64,000 bases of DNA from Nocardia mexicana NBRC 108244 (GCF_001613165.1 NZ_BDBV01000079.1:34697-98696), one strand, 5' to 3'; shown: positions 42,352 through 51,405, counted from the stretch's first letter. Made by a program: numbers and translations. The notes: generated by a model not told the origin, from the letters alone.

Positions 42352-43398
42352 TCACGGCAGATGTGCCTCGAGGAACGAGTACTGATCCGGTGTCGGGACA
42401 ATCCGATCCAGAGTGAACCCGGCGGACGTGAGCAGCTCCGCGAATTCGGTGGCGCTGCGCTCCTTGCCCCCGTTGACGGCCAGCATTATCAAATCGATCA
42501 GTTTGGTGGCGTGCGGTTCGTCGCCGGCGGGCACGACACCCTCGATCACCACGAGCCGGGCACCGGCCGTCGCGGCATTCCTGATGGAGCGCAGGATACG
42601 TACGCAGGCTTCGTCGTCCCAGTCGTGCAGCACGGCGGCCAGCACGTACACATCGGCACGCGGCACGGATTCGAAGAAATCCCCGGAGACGACAGCGATC
42701 CGGTCGGTCAGCCCGGCCTCCGCCATCTTCTGCCGTGCACCCGGGACCACTTCGGGCAGATCGAACAGGATGCCCCGTCGGGTGGGTTCGGATTCCAGCA
42801 GGCGAGCCAGGATGGTGCCGTCGGCCCCACCGATATCGGCAACGACGTCTCCAGCGGGAAGGCGGTAGCCGTCGAACATCCGATCGCGCAGCCCGCTGGT
42901 GATCGCGGCCATCGCACGATTCTGCAGTTCGGCCATCCCGGGGGTGGCGACGATCCAGTCGAAGAAGTGCTGACCCAGATATCGCTGGGCGGCCGTTTCT
43001 CCGGTCCGGACGGTGTGCAGCAGCTCGCCGAACGGGAGGTAGTGCGTCTCCATCCAGTACAGGGCGATATCGCGGACCGAGTCCGGGCGTTCGGCGGACA
43101 AGGTGGCGCCGAGCGGCGTCGTCTCCACCGTATCCTCGCCCAGATCATGGAAGACCCCGAGCGGCGCCAGGCTCCGCACGAGCCGGCGCACCAGTTCGGG
43201 CTGTGCACCGCAGGCGGCGGCGAGTTCGTCGATGGTGCGGGGCCCGTCGTCGAGTCGAGTGGCGATATCGAGCGCGGCCACCACATACAGTGCCTGGGAG
43301 ATCTGGAAACCACCGAGCAGCTGTATCATCGCCGCTCCCACCGGCGGTTGTTCCAGTGCGGCACGGCCGCCCGCCTCGTTCTCGGACATGCTCTCCAT
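42352..43398 (-). CDS. SAM-dependent O-methyltransferase
   Basis: The 348-residue protein has an N-terminal dimerisation winged helix (FQISQALYVVAALDIATRL, TIDELAAACGAQPELVRRLVRSLAPLGVF) and a C-terminal Rossmann fold with DIGGADGT, LPEVV, SGDFFESVP and the catalytic-region LHDWDDEACVRIL. This is the small-molecule O-methyltransferase family of polyketide tailoring enzymes and acetylserotonin methyltransferase. His in LHDW is the likely base. ATG 43398 has GGAAGGAAA upstream. Substrate unknown; the gene stands between the sigma factor and the anti-sigma gene. Confidence 0.9.
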   Translation of the reverse strand: MESMSENEAGGRAALEQPPVGAAMIQLLGGFQISQALYVVAALDIATRLDDGPRTIDELAAACGAQPELVRRLVRSLAPLGVFHDLGEDTVETTPLGATLSAERPDSVRDIALYWMETHYLPFGELLHTVRTGETAAQRYLGQHFFDWIVATPGMAELQNRAMAAITSGLRDRMFDGYRLPAGDVVADIGGADGTILARLLESEPTRRGILFDLPEVVPGARQKMAEAGLTDRIAVVSGDFFESVPRADVYVLAAVLHDWDDEACVRILRSIRNAATAGARLVVIEGVVPAGDEPHATKLIDLIMLAVNGGKERSATEFAELLTSAGFTLDRIVPTPDQYSFLEAHLP

Positions 43399-43685
43399 CG
43401 GTTTCCTTCCAGTGGTATCGGTTTCGACTCAGCTCTGTGGTCGATCACCGATTCACCGTTACATCGGCCGTGTATGGCGCGGACCCCCGATGCCGCGGGG
43501 GCCGCGTCCCGCGCCCGCATCGACACACCGGCGTCATTCGCCGTGCGATTCACTGGAAGCCGTTGGGGCCCTTCACCGCGACCACGCCGATGTCATCCGG
43601 CCCCGACTCGGTCGCGACCGGCCGGAGTTGCGGGGCGACGTGCAAAACTGGAGGAGTATTTCGGTGCGACCGAGGAGGTGAAGCG

Positions 43686-43916
43686 ATGAACTGTGATGAA
43701 TTGGTCGAACTGGTCACGGCATTTCTCGACGGTTCGCTGGATCCGGCCACCGAGCAACGTTTCGTCGCTCACCTCGCCGAATGTGACGGGTGCGAAACCT
43801 ATATCGAGCAGTTCCGCCGAACCATCGCACTGGTGGGCGAGCTACCCCCGCCGGGGAATCTGCCCGCGAACGTACGGTCGAATCTGCTGACGGCGTTCCG
43901 AAACTGGCCACACTGA
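43686..43916 (+). CDS. Zinc-finger anti-sigma-type protein (zf-HC2)
   Basis: The 76-residue protein starts MNCDELVELVTAFLDGSLDP and has the zinc-binding HLAECDGC motif (His-x3-Cys-x2-Cys, with Cys3 as a fourth ligand). This ZAS domain is the sigma-binding part of anti-sigma factors; no membrane segment follows, so it would be a soluble anti-sigma factor. GAGGAGG lies upstream of ATG 43686. Its likely partner is the ECF sigma factor at 41521-42216, which is on the other strand and separated by a methyltransferase. Confidence 0.86.
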   Translation: MNCDELVELVTAFLDGSLDPATEQRFVAHLAECDGCETYIEQFRRTIALVGELPPPGNLPANVRSNLLTAFRNWPH

Positions 43917-43984
43917 TCGCAGGAAGATCACCGACCCCGGCGAGCAGACCGCCATCGCGCGCGGCTGGGCCAGGACCGGCCGCA

Positions 43985-45664
43985 TCACTCCGAAAGTCGG
44001 CTGCGGGCGGGTTCCAGACCGGCCTCTCCCGAACGCACCGCGAACGACGCCGCGTGGTGGGCGTCGGCATTCGGGTCGGTGACGTCGGTGACGTAGAACC
44101 AGTCCATCTGGGCGTGGTCGGCGTCCAGGTGCAGGACCCCGTAGCCGTGGGAATCGAGTTCGACGTAACGCAGGTGCGGATTGGCGGATCTCATCGCGGA
44201 TTCCAGGGGCAGCGACGCGGTGCGGGGCGGAGCGGGGAATGCGTCGCCGACGCCCTTGGCGGTGACCGAGGGAACGACGAATTCGACCCCCGCGCGCGGG
44301 CCGTGCGGATAAGTGGCGAGTTCGGCGGGAAGCTCTGCGGCCCAGGAACTGTGAATGTCGCCGGTGAGGAAGAGGACGTCGGTGATCGACCTGCCGATGA
44401 TGGTGTCGAAGAGCCGGCGCCGGTCGGCCGCGTAGCCGTCCCACTGATCGACCAGCGCGGGGACCCCGGACTGCGGCATGCCCAGGCTTTCGTGCAGGGC
44501 CGCGGCCGCCTCGGGCGACAGCGGCGGCAGTACCAGCGGCGCGATCATCACCGGATTGCCCACGAGCTTCCACCGTGTCGGTGCGGAGGCGATGCCGGCG
44601 GTCAGCCACCGCATTTGTTCGTGGCCGGTGATCGTCCGGGCGGGGTCTTCGACCGCCCGCCACCCGACAACCGGTGTCGCCTGTTCGCTGCGGTAGCTGC
44701 GCAGGTCGAGCATCGACAACTCGGCCAGGGTGCCGAACCGCAGCCGCCGGTAGAGTTTGGCCTGCGGGCCGATACCGTTGGCGCGCACCGGCATCCACTC
44801 CAGATAGGCGCGCAGGGCGGCCGCGCGCCGCGCCGCCCAGTCGCCGGGAAGAAACGGAATCCGGGTGCCCGGGCCGCCCGACCAGGAGTTGTCGGCGGTC
44901 TCGTGATCGTCCCAGATGCAGATGAACGGGTACCGGATGTGCAGGGCCGCGAGGTCCGGGTCGGTCTTGTATTGGCCGTGCCTGGTGCGATAGTCGGCCA
45001 GCGAGACGATTTCGTGCGCGGGTTCGTGCCCGCGCACGGAACCGGCACGGCCGCCGTAGAAGCCGCGCGGGTACTCGTAGAGGTAGTCCCCGAGGTGCAC
45101 GACCGCGTCGAGATCGCCACGCACGGCGAGATGCCGGTACGCGCCGAAGAATCCGGCTTCCCAATTCGCGCACGACACGACCCCCAGCCGCAGCCGATCC
45201 GTCTCGGAGTCGGCGGCGGGAGCGGTGCGGGTTCGCCCGACCGGTGACGTCCGCCCCAGTGCGGCGAAGCGGTAGAAGTAGTCGCGGCGCGGTCGCAGGC
45301 CGTCGGCGTCGATCTTGACGGTGTGATCGGAATCTGTTGTCGTGGTGACGGTTCCGGAGGAATGCACGTCGGTGAAGTTCTCGTCGGGACTGATCTCCCA
45401 GTCGACGGTGACCGGTTCGCCGATGCCGGACCCCGGTGTGGCTCGCGGGTCGGGAGTGATCCGTGTCCAGATGATCACCGCGGACGGGAGCGGATCTCCG
45501 GAGGCCACGCCGTGCCGGAAGACCTCGCTACCGGCGCGGGCCGGGCGGGCGATGAGTGCGGTGGACGCGACACCCGCGGCGATTCCGCCCCGGAGCACGG
45601 CTCGCCGCCCCAGCGTCGCCTGTGGTCCGCGGTCGTCTACGGAGTGTTCGGATTCGGAGGACAT
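43985..45664 (-). CDS. phoD: PhoD-type alkaline phosphatase/phosphodiesterase
   Basis: The protein (559 residues from ATG 45664; ATG 45694 is an alternative) has a Tat signal (LGRRAVLRGGIAAGVASTAL), a fibronectin-like N-terminal domain and the PhoD catalytic domain: FRHGVASGDPL, VVHLGDYLYEY, IWDDHETADN, TGDIHSSWAAEL and HLRYVELDSHGYGVL. The motifs supply ligands for the Fe/Ca centre. It liberates phosphate from phosphate esters outside the cell. It lies behind the esterase-SRPBCC-MBL operon on the same strand; co-transcription is possible. Confidence 0.92.
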   Translation of the reverse strand: MSSESEHSVDDRGPQATLGRRAVLRGGIAAGVASTALIARPARAGSEVFRHGVASGDPLPSAVIIWTRITPDPRATPGSGIGEPVTVDWEISPDENFTDVHSSGTVTTTTDSDHTVKIDADGLRPRRDYFYRFAALGRTSPVGRTRTAPAADSETDRLRLGVVSCANWEAGFFGAYRHLAVRGDLDAVVHLGDYLYEYPRGFYGGRAGSVRGHEPAHEIVSLADYRTRHGQYKTDPDLAALHIRYPFICIWDDHETADNSWSGGPGTRIPFLPGDWAARRAAALRAYLEWMPVRANGIGPQAKLYRRLRFGTLAELSMLDLRSYRSEQATPVVGWRAVEDPARTITGHEQMRWLTAGIASAPTRWKLVGNPVMIAPLVLPPLSPEAAAALHESLGMPQSGVPALVDQWDGYAADRRRLFDTIIGRSITDVLFLTGDIHSSWAAELPAELATYPHGPRAGVEFVVPSVTAKGVGDAFPAPPRTASLPLESAMRSANPHLRYVELDSHGYGVLHLDADHAQMDWFYVTDVTDPNADAHHAASFAVRSGEAGLEPARSRLSE

Positions 45665-45752
45665 GCAGGCACTTTCGTCGGCTGTACGCGACATCGTCGC
45701 TCGGAGCGGGTGATTCGGCGGGCGCCAGGTGGCGCACCTGCGGCGGTGCGAA

Positions 45753-46490
45753 CTACAACGCCCAGACCGATTCCGCGTGAATCGGCACGCCGTGTCCCGG
45801 AAGGAGATGTCGCACCGGCAGTTTCGACAGCCGGTGCCGGGTTCGGTTCGCCGCGGTGCGGTCGACGGTATCCGGCGCGAACCGGGGACGTCCTGCTATC
45901 GACACGACTGCGTCGCCGGACAGCAGCGCGCCGGTGCGCTCGTTCCAGAACACGATGCTGTCGTCGGTGTGTCCCGGGGCGTGCAGCACGGTCCATTCCG
46001 GCGCGCCGGGCAGCGACATCCCCTCCTCGAGTCCCTTTCCCGGATCGGGTCCGGACCACAGCATGCCGCGCGGACCCCCGAATCCCGCCGACATGGTGGC
46101 CCGCACCGCGCCGATCGCGCCCTTGCGATCGAACGGCTGCCCGACCGGCAGCCGCCAGGCCCGCGCCATCTGTGCCGGCGAGGGCGTGCGCGGCCGGGTA
46201 CCGCCGAGATAGGTCAGCGTCACCGCGGGCAGGTGAATTCGCGCGCTGTACCGGCGTGCCAGCGCGGCCGCACCACCCACGTGATCGCCGTGCCCGTGCG
46301 TAGCGGCCGCGATCCGCACGCTGCCGGGCATGCCCGCCGTCACCGATTCCAGATCATCGGCGATATTCGGCAGCCCCGGATCCACCGCGATGATCGTGTG
46401 GTCGTCGCCGGTGACGAGATAGCAGTTGAAGAACCATCGCGACACCCGGGTAACCGACAGCTCCGGCATCCGCTCGACGACCAGGCTCAC
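45753..46490 (-). CDS. MBL-fold metallohydrolase
   Basis: The 245-residue protein has the metallo-beta-lactamase metal motif THGHGDH, then HAPGHTDDS and LLSGDAVV, with a final GHGVPIH. The motif provides the ligands of a two-metal centre that hydrolyses thioesters, lactones or similar bonds. Its start overlaps the stop of the SRPBCC gene (ATGA at 46487-46490), so three genes are tightly coupled: esterase, SRPBCC, MBL. Confidence 0.9.
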   Translation of the reverse strand: MSLVVERMPELSVTRVSRWFFNCYLVTGDDHTIIAVDPGLPNIADDLESVTAGMPGSVRIAAATHGHGDHVGGAAALARRYSARIHLPAVTLTYLGGTRPRTPSPAQMARAWRLPVGQPFDRKGAIGAVRATMSAGFGGPRGMLWSGPDPGKGLEEGMSLPGAPEWTVLHAPGHTDDSIVFWNERTGALLSGDAVVSIAGRPRFAPDTVDRTAANRTRHRLSKLPVRHLLPGHGVPIHAESVWAL

Positions 46491-47008
46491 GACGGTGAGT
46501 CCGCGGGCGCGACGACACGGGCGAGTCCGCGCACGGCGCCGGCGGTGAACGACCGCTGCAGCGGCCTGGCGATCCAGCGCGGGGCCGGGACTCGCGGCAC
46601 CGCGCCGACACGCACGGTCAGCAGCGTGGAGCCTTGTGAAATCGGCTGCAGCTCATAGGATTCGACCGATGATTGGAACACCGGTACCGACATTCCGGTG
46701 AAGGTGTAGTCGAGCCGCTCGTCCTCCACGTAGGCGGTGAACTCCTCGCGCACGGTCAGCAGCGGGTTCAGCAACACCCGGGTCGCGCCGATCCCACGAT
46801 GCGCGGTGTCGTACCGGAATCCGGCGACCCCCGGTAGCCAGGAGAAGCACGATTCGTCGACGAGCGCGGCGAAGACGACCGCGGGCGGGGCCGGCAGTTC
46901 CGCGTGCACGGTGACGCTGATGGGTGCGGTGGCCAGATAGTCGCCGGTCCACTCGGCCGGGATCGGCTCGAGTGCGAACCGCAACGGTTTCCCAACCTCG
47001 GTTTTCAT
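46487..47008 (-). CDS. SRPBCC-family protein
   Basis: The 173-residue protein matches the START/SRPBCC fold: ISVTVHAELPAPPAVVFAALVDESCFSWLPGV, FRYDTAHRGIGATR, ERLDYTFTGMS and ESYELQPISQGSTLLTVRV. These proteins bind hydrophobic molecules in a central cavity. It is joined to both neighbours by ATGA overlaps, so it probably binds or isomerises an intermediate of the same pathway. Confidence 0.87.
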   Translation of the reverse strand: MKTEVGKPLRFALEPIPAEWTGDYLATAPISVTVHAELPAPPAVVFAALVDESCFSWLPGVAGFRYDTAHRGIGATRVLLNPLLTVREEFTAYVEDERLDYTFTGMSVPVFQSSVESYELQPISQGSTLLTVRVGAVPRVPAPRWIARPLQRSFTAGAVRGLARVVAPADSPS

Positions 47009-48027
47009 GAATTCTCCTGTAGTTCATCGGTTTTCGGCGCCGCTCGACCGGCGGGCAGTTCTCGGACGAAGCGGGCCATTTCGGCGAGGGCGGGAGCCGA
47101 CTCCGGCAGGACGCCGTAGACGGGAAAACTGTGTGGCTGCCGATCCCACAGTTGCAGGCGGCAGACGGCTCCGGCGTCGGCCAGCCGCCGTGCCATCAGT
47201 TCGGCGTCGCAGCGCAGCAATTCGCTGGTGCTCGCCTGGATGAGGACCGGCGGAAATCCACGCAGCTCGCCGTCGACCGGGGAAGCGGCGCGCAGGCCGC
47301 GGCCGGCGTCGACGATGAAGCGCCGCACCAGCCGCCGCATGGCGGTGGCCGACAGGAACACCTCGCTGCGCCGATTCGGCGATTCGAATTTCGCCGCGCA
47401 GTCGAAGTCGGCCCACGGCGACACCGCGATGACCCCGCCGGGCAGCGGCAGGTCCGCCACCCGCGCCGCCAGCAGTACCGCGAACGCCAGACCGCCCCCG
47501 CTGGAGTCACCCGCGCACACGATGCGGTCCGGCGAGAATCCACGTGACAGCAGATACCGGTAGGCCCGCACGCCGTCGTCGACGATAGCCGGCAGCGGCG
47601 TGGGCAGCATGCGGAAGCCGACCATGCACACCGGCGTATCGACCGCACCCGACAGTCGCGCCGCCATCCCGCGGAATGTTCGCAGCCCACCGGCGGCGAA
47701 CGCGCCGCCATGGAAATACAGCACCGCCCGATCCGCTGTCTCCGGATTCGCCTCCGACCGCCACACCCATTCCAGATCGAGATCGGGCAGATGCACCGGG
47801 CGAACCGTGATGTCGGGAGGCAGGCGCAATAGGGCGCCCGGCAGGTCCGTCACCGCGGCCAGTCGCATATTCCAGGGCCTCGCGACAACCGACGAGACCT
47901 CGATGATCGAGCGGGCGACGGGCCGGAGCAGGGCGTTGATCAGCCGCGTCCGGCGGCTCGCGGGCCCGAACCATTCGACGACCAGGCCATCCGTCACCGT
48001 GCGGCCAGAGAGGACAACCGAATTCAC
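47005..48027 (-). CDS. HSL-family esterase
   Basis: The 340-residue protein has the HSL motifs YFHGGAF, GDSSGGGLAFA, and a C-terminal Asp/His pair (CDAELMARRL, QPHSFPVYG). It should hydrolyse medium-sized esters. GTG at 48027 is the likely start, with no ribosome site and AT-rich DNA (TATTGT) a few bases upstream, suggestive of a leaderless transcript. It opens a three-gene operon. With the Baeyer-Villiger-type monooxygenase at 49575 it would convert ketones to esters and then to acid and alcohol. Confidence 0.87.
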   Translation of the reverse strand: MNSVVLSGRTVTDGLVVEWFGPASRRTRLINALLRPVARSIIEVSSVVARPWNMRLAAVTDLPGALLRLPPDITVRPVHLPDLDLEWVWRSEANPETADRAVLYFHGGAFAAGGLRTFRGMAARLSGAVDTPVCMVGFRMLPTPLPAIVDDGVRAYRYLLSRGFSPDRIVCAGDSSGGGLAFAVLLAARVADLPLPGGVIAVSPWADFDCAAKFESPNRRSEVFLSATAMRRLVRRFIVDAGRGLRAASPVDGELRGFPPVLIQASTSELLRCDAELMARRLADAGAVCRLQLWDRQPHSFPVYGVLPESAPALAEMARFVRELPAGRAAPKTDELQENS

Positions 48028-48035
48028 GAGAATTA

Positions 48036-48055
48036 CAATATGACAATGCCGTAAG
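48036..48055. promoter_or_regulatory. 20-bp shared motif, esterase promoter copy
   Basis: CAATATGACAATGCCGTAAG differs at one position from 49544-49563. It lies 9 bp upstream of the esterase start. The flanks extend it to TTAC...GTAA ends (48033-48054), giving partial dyad symmetry. Confidence 0.6.
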
Positions 48056-48212
48056 AACAACAACCATGAGTGCCGCCTCGTCGCGCGACGGCACGGTGAC
48101 ACCCGGGTGCTAGGCTCGATCCGCCTGCGAAGAGGCTTCGCTACCTCGTCGCAGCTGTTCAGGTAGCCGTTGTCCATGTGGGGCCCGTGGACTCGACTCG
48201 GAAGAGGTGGCC

Positions 48213-48872
48213 GTGACGGCGGGGCGGAACACTCGCGCCAAGCGGCGATATGCACCCCGGTTGCCACTTCCGGAACGCCGCGAGCAACTGATGGACGTCG
48301 CGATGCGAATGATCGCGGAGTCCGGTTTCCAATCGGTCAGCGTCATGGCCGTCACTCGGCGGGCCGAGGTCACCCGACCGGTCTTCTACGACGCTTTCCC
48401 GAGCGTGGACGACCTGCTGCTCGCGTTGCTCGAGCGCGAGGGGCGGCGCGTCGCCGAGCAGATCGACTCGGTGTTCCCGCCCGAGATCGCCGAGCACGCA
48501 GAGGATTTCGACCTCGACTCCATCGTCGGTAACTTCCTGGCCCTGGTCGTGCGCCACCCCGACACCTGGCGGCTTGTCTTCTCCGCGGCCGAGGGCCTGC
48601 CGCGCGACGTGCGGGAGTGGATCGCCGCCAACCGCGAGGCCGTCCGCACCCGGCTCGCGGCGCTGCAGTCCAGACTCGCCGGCACCGGTCAGGCGCCCGC
48701 CGACCTGGATATCGAGGTGGCCTCGCAGCTGGTGATCGGATTCGCCGAGATGGCCAGCCGCCTGGTGCTCGAGGATCCGGGCCGCTATCCGCCCGAACGC
48801 ATCGTGGACTTCTACACCACCACCATCCGCGCGGCCGGCCGGACGCTGGCGGACGACCCCGGCGGACCGTGA
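48213..48872 (+). CDS. TetR-family regulator, first of a tandem pair
   Basis: The 219-residue protein has an N-terminal basic tail (AGRNTRAKRRY), the helix-turn-helix (VSVMAVTRRAEVTRPVFYDAFPSVDDLLLALL), and a C-terminal domain ending ASRLVLEDPGRYPPERI. GTG at 48213 is favoured by the GGAAGAGG site; GTG 48207 is possible. Its stop overlaps the ATG of the next TetR by one base. The two share the RLVL-DPGR-PPER C-terminal motif and are paralogues. Confidence 0.9.
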   Translation: MTAGRNTRAKRRYAPRLPLPERREQLMDVAMRMIAESGFQSVSVMAVTRRAEVTRPVFYDAFPSVDDLLLALLEREGRRVAEQIDSVFPPEIAEHAEDFDLDSIVGNFLALVVRHPDTWRLVFSAAEGLPRDVREWIAANREAVRTRLAALQSRLAGTGQAPADLDIEVASQLVIGFAEMASRLVLEDPGRYPPERIVDFYTTTIRAAGRTLADDPGGP

Positions 48873-49483
48873 TGGCGCGAAGGGTACGCCCGAGCGCCAG
48901 GCAGCGCCGCGACGAAATCCTCGACACCGCACTGGATCTGGTGATCGCGCAGGGATATCCGGGTTGCACGATGCAGTCCATCGCCCGCACGTTGGGCGTG
49001 ACCCGCCCGGCGCTCTACGAGTACTACCGCGATCACGAACAGCTGCTCGCCGACCTGGTCGCCCGCGAACACCAGAAGGCCGTCGAGCTGGTGGTCCGAT
49101 GCACCTCCGCCGCGGCCGAGGTCGAGGATCCGCGGCAGCTGTCGGAGGCCCTGCTGCGCGAATACTTCGACGCGGTGACGCAGGCGCCGCGCACCTGGCG
49201 GCTCATCCTCATCTCACCGGTGGGCGCACCGCAGCAGGTCCGCGACGATATCGACGCGGTCCGCCGCATGGTTCTCGAACAGCTACGTTTCGCCATCCGG
49301 TCGCTGCCCGCACCGTTCGGTGGCCCGGGCGCCGACTCCGAGCTGCTCGCGCTGTCGTTCATCGCCGGCGCCGAGGCCGCCGCCCGACTCGTCCTCGACG
49401 ACCCCGGCCGCTTCCCGCCGGAACGCCTCACCGCGGTGCTTTCCGCGCTGGCCGGCCGTGTCACCCGGACCTGGCCGCACTGA
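48872..49483 (+). CDS. TetR-family regulator, second of a tandem pair
   Basis: The 203-residue protein starts MARRVRPSARQRRDEILDTA with helix-turn-helix TMQSIARTLGVTRPALYEYYRDHEQLLADLV. The C-terminus ARLVLDDPGRFPPERL mirrors that of the preceding gene. Overlapping translation of two paralogous TetR proteins suggests equimolar expression and possibly heterodimers. The likely targets are the promoters at 48.0 and 49.5 kb that share a 20-bp motif. Confidence 0.9.
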   Translation: MARRVRPSARQRRDEILDTALDLVIAQGYPGCTMQSIARTLGVTRPALYEYYRDHEQLLADLVAREHQKAVELVVRCTSAAAEVEDPRQLSEALLREYFDAVTQAPRTWRLILISPVGAPQQVRDDIDAVRRMVLEQLRFAIRSLPAPFGGPGADSELLALSFIAGAEAAARLVLDDPGRFPPERLTAVLSALAGRVTRTWPH

Positions 49484-49543
49484 CCGATCCCGCGCACCGG
49501 CGCGCTGACCCCTGTTGACCGGAACTGCCGCTCGATCTACCGT

Positions 49544-49563
49544 CAATATGACACTGCCGTAAG
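49544..49563. promoter_or_regulatory. 20-bp shared motif, monooxygenase promoter copy
   Basis: CAATATGACACTGCCGTAAG, 11 bp upstream of the monooxygenase ATG, is 19/20 identical to the element at the esterase promoter. The two copies are in opposite orientation relative to their genes, which suits a symmetric regulator such as the tandem TetRs. Confidence 0.6.
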
Positions 49564-49574
49564 TAGGAGCGTTC

Positions 49575-51095
49575 ATGACAGCAGAAGCTTCGCCCGAGCA
49601 CGAGGTGGCCGTCCTGGGTGGGGGATTCGCGGGACTCGGCGCGGGCGCGATGCTCACCCGGGCCGGCATCGAGGACTTTCTGATCATCGAGGGCACCGAC
49701 TCCATCGGCGGCACCTGGCGCGACAACGTGTATCCCAATGTGGCCGTGGATGTCCCGTCGATGGCGTACCAGTTCTCGTTCGAGATGTACTCGGGGTGGT
49801 CACGGGTTTACGCGCCGGGCGAGGAGATCCGCCGCTACGCCGATCACGTCGCCGACAAATACCGGCTGCGCCGGCGCATCCGGTTCGGCACCGTGGTGGA
49901 ACGGCTGGAATTCGACGAGGACCGGCAGTGGTGGCGGGTGCACACCTCGCACGGTGTGCGCACCGCCCGGTACGTGATCTCGGCGCTGGGCGGGCTCATC
50001 GAGCCGAAGATGCCCGACATCCCCGGGCTCTCCTCGTTCCAGGGCCCGGTCGTGCATTCCGCGCGCTGGCGCGACGATCTGGAGGTGGCCGGGCGCCGGA
50101 TCGCCCTCATCGGCACCGGGGCCAGCGGCATCCAGATCGCACCGTGGCTGGCCGACAACGCCGGGAAAACCTATGTGTACCAGCGCACGCCGATCTGGGT
50201 GATGCCCAAGGCCGACGTGCCGATCCCGCGCCCGCTGCGCCTTGCGCTGGAACGGATTCCGCCGCTGCATACCGCGCTGTATCTGCTGGTGTCCGCCGCC
50301 GCCGAGGTGCTGATGACGCTGGGCGCGGTGTACAACCGGCAGTTGAAGCTGCTGACGAACATCGTGGAGGCGCTCGGACGGCTCTATATCCGCACCCAGG
50401 TGCCCGATCCGCGACTGCGTGAGCAGCTGACGCCGCGCTACGGCTTCGGCTGCAAACGGCCCTCGATGTCCAACGAATACCTGCGCGCGTTCGGGGAAGG
50501 CCGGGCCGACCTGGTGACCTCTCCCATCGAACAGGTCACCGCCACGGGTATCCGCACCGCCGACGGGGTGCACCGCGAGCTCGACGCCATCGTCTGCGCG
50601 ACCGGATTCCTGGTGACCGAGGCGGAGAACATGCCGCGGGTGCCGACCGTCGGCCGCGGCGGTCGGGACCTGGGCAAGTTCTGGGAGGAGCAGCGGCTGC
50701 AGGCCTACGAGGGCAACACCGTGCCGGGCTTCCCCAACCTGTTCCACACCTTCGCCCCGTACTCGGTGATCGGCACGTCGTGGCTGTTCATGATCGAATA
50801 TCAAGTCACGCATGCCATTCGGGTCATCACCGAGACGCGCCGCCGGGGTGCGGCCAGCGCCGAGATCCGGCGCGAGCACCACGACGAGTACTTCCGGCAG
50901 ATTCTGCGCCGCATGCGCAACACCGTGTTCTTCTCCAACAACTGTGCCACCTCCAACAGCTACTACTTCGACAGGCACGGTGACGCCCCTCTGCTGCGCC
51001 CCTCGACCATGGCCGAAGCATGGTGGCGCGCAAGGAATTTCGACCTCGATCACTACCGGTACCGCACGGGGATCCCCGAGCAGGTGGGTTCGTGA
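49575..51095 (+). CDS. Flavin-containing Baeyer-Villiger-type monooxygenase
   Basis: The 506-residue protein has an FAD-binding fold (VAVLGGGFAGLGAGAML), an NADPH-binding fold (IALIGTGASGIQIAPWL) and the type I BVMO fingerprint F-x-G-x3-H-x3-W (FQGPVVHSARWRDD). It resembles EthA/MymA-like enzymes of mycobacteria that oxidise ketones or thioamides. With the esterase operon across the TetR pair it forms a plausible ketone-to-ester-to-acid route. Confidence 0.92.
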   Translation: MTAEASPEHEVAVLGGGFAGLGAGAMLTRAGIEDFLIIEGTDSIGGTWRDNVYPNVAVDVPSMAYQFSFEMYSGWSRVYAPGEEIRRYADHVADKYRLRRRIRFGTVVERLEFDEDRQWWRVHTSHGVRTARYVISALGGLIEPKMPDIPGLSSFQGPVVHSARWRDDLEVAGRRIALIGTGASGIQIAPWLADNAGKTYVYQRTPIWVMPKADVPIPRPLRLALERIPPLHTALYLLVSAAAEVLMTLGAVYNRQLKLLTNIVEALGRLYIRTQVPDPRLREQLTPRYGFGCKRPSMSNEYLRAFGEGRADLVTSPIEQVTATGIRTADGVHRELDAIVCATGFLVTEAENMPRVPTVGRGGRDLGKFWEEQRLQAYEGNTVPGFPNLFHTFAPYSVIGTSWLFMIEYQVTHAIRVITETRRRGAASAEIRREHHDEYFRQILRRMRNTVFFSNNCATSNSYYFDRHGDAPLLRPSTMAEAWWRARNFDLDHYRYRTGIPEQVGS

Positions 51096-51165
51096 CTCGA
51101 CTCGACACGCCGTCTCCGGCAGGTGATCTCGCACCGGATGCGCCACCGGCCTGTTCACCCCGGGT

Positions 51166-51405
51166 TCAGCTGAGGGTTGACGAGCCGGCGGAGCCGGTCG
51201 GGACACCCCAGGGGCCGTCCCCCTCGTCGTCCCAGTCCTCGTCCCAGTCGTCTTCCCAGGACACGCCGCCGGTCTGGTTCTGAGGTGTTACCGGGACGGG
51301 TTGTGCGGTGGCCGAGGGCGCGAACGACATTGCGGCCACGGTGGTGCCGAGTACGAGGATTCCCCCGGCGACGACTTTCTTCGTTCTGCTCGTTATGGTT
51401 TTCAT
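51166..51405 (-). CDS. Secreted acidic Asp/Trp-rich peptide
   Basis: The 79-residue precursor begins MKTITSRTKKVVAGGILVLG and has a Sec signal ending near ATAQP. The mature peptide of about 45 residues contains the stretch WEDDWDEDWDDEGDG: three Trp spaced by acidic residues, then Gly/Ser-rich sequence. I recognise no family. The acidic cluster could bind Ca2+ or cationic surfaces. It lies tail-to-tail with the monooxygenase gene, and its promoter faces a 558-bp gap. Confidence 0.62.
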   Translation of the reverse strand: MKTITSRTKKVVAGGILVLGTTVAAMSFAPSATAQPVPVTPQNQTGGVSWEDDWDEDWDDEGDGPWGVPTGSAGSSTLS

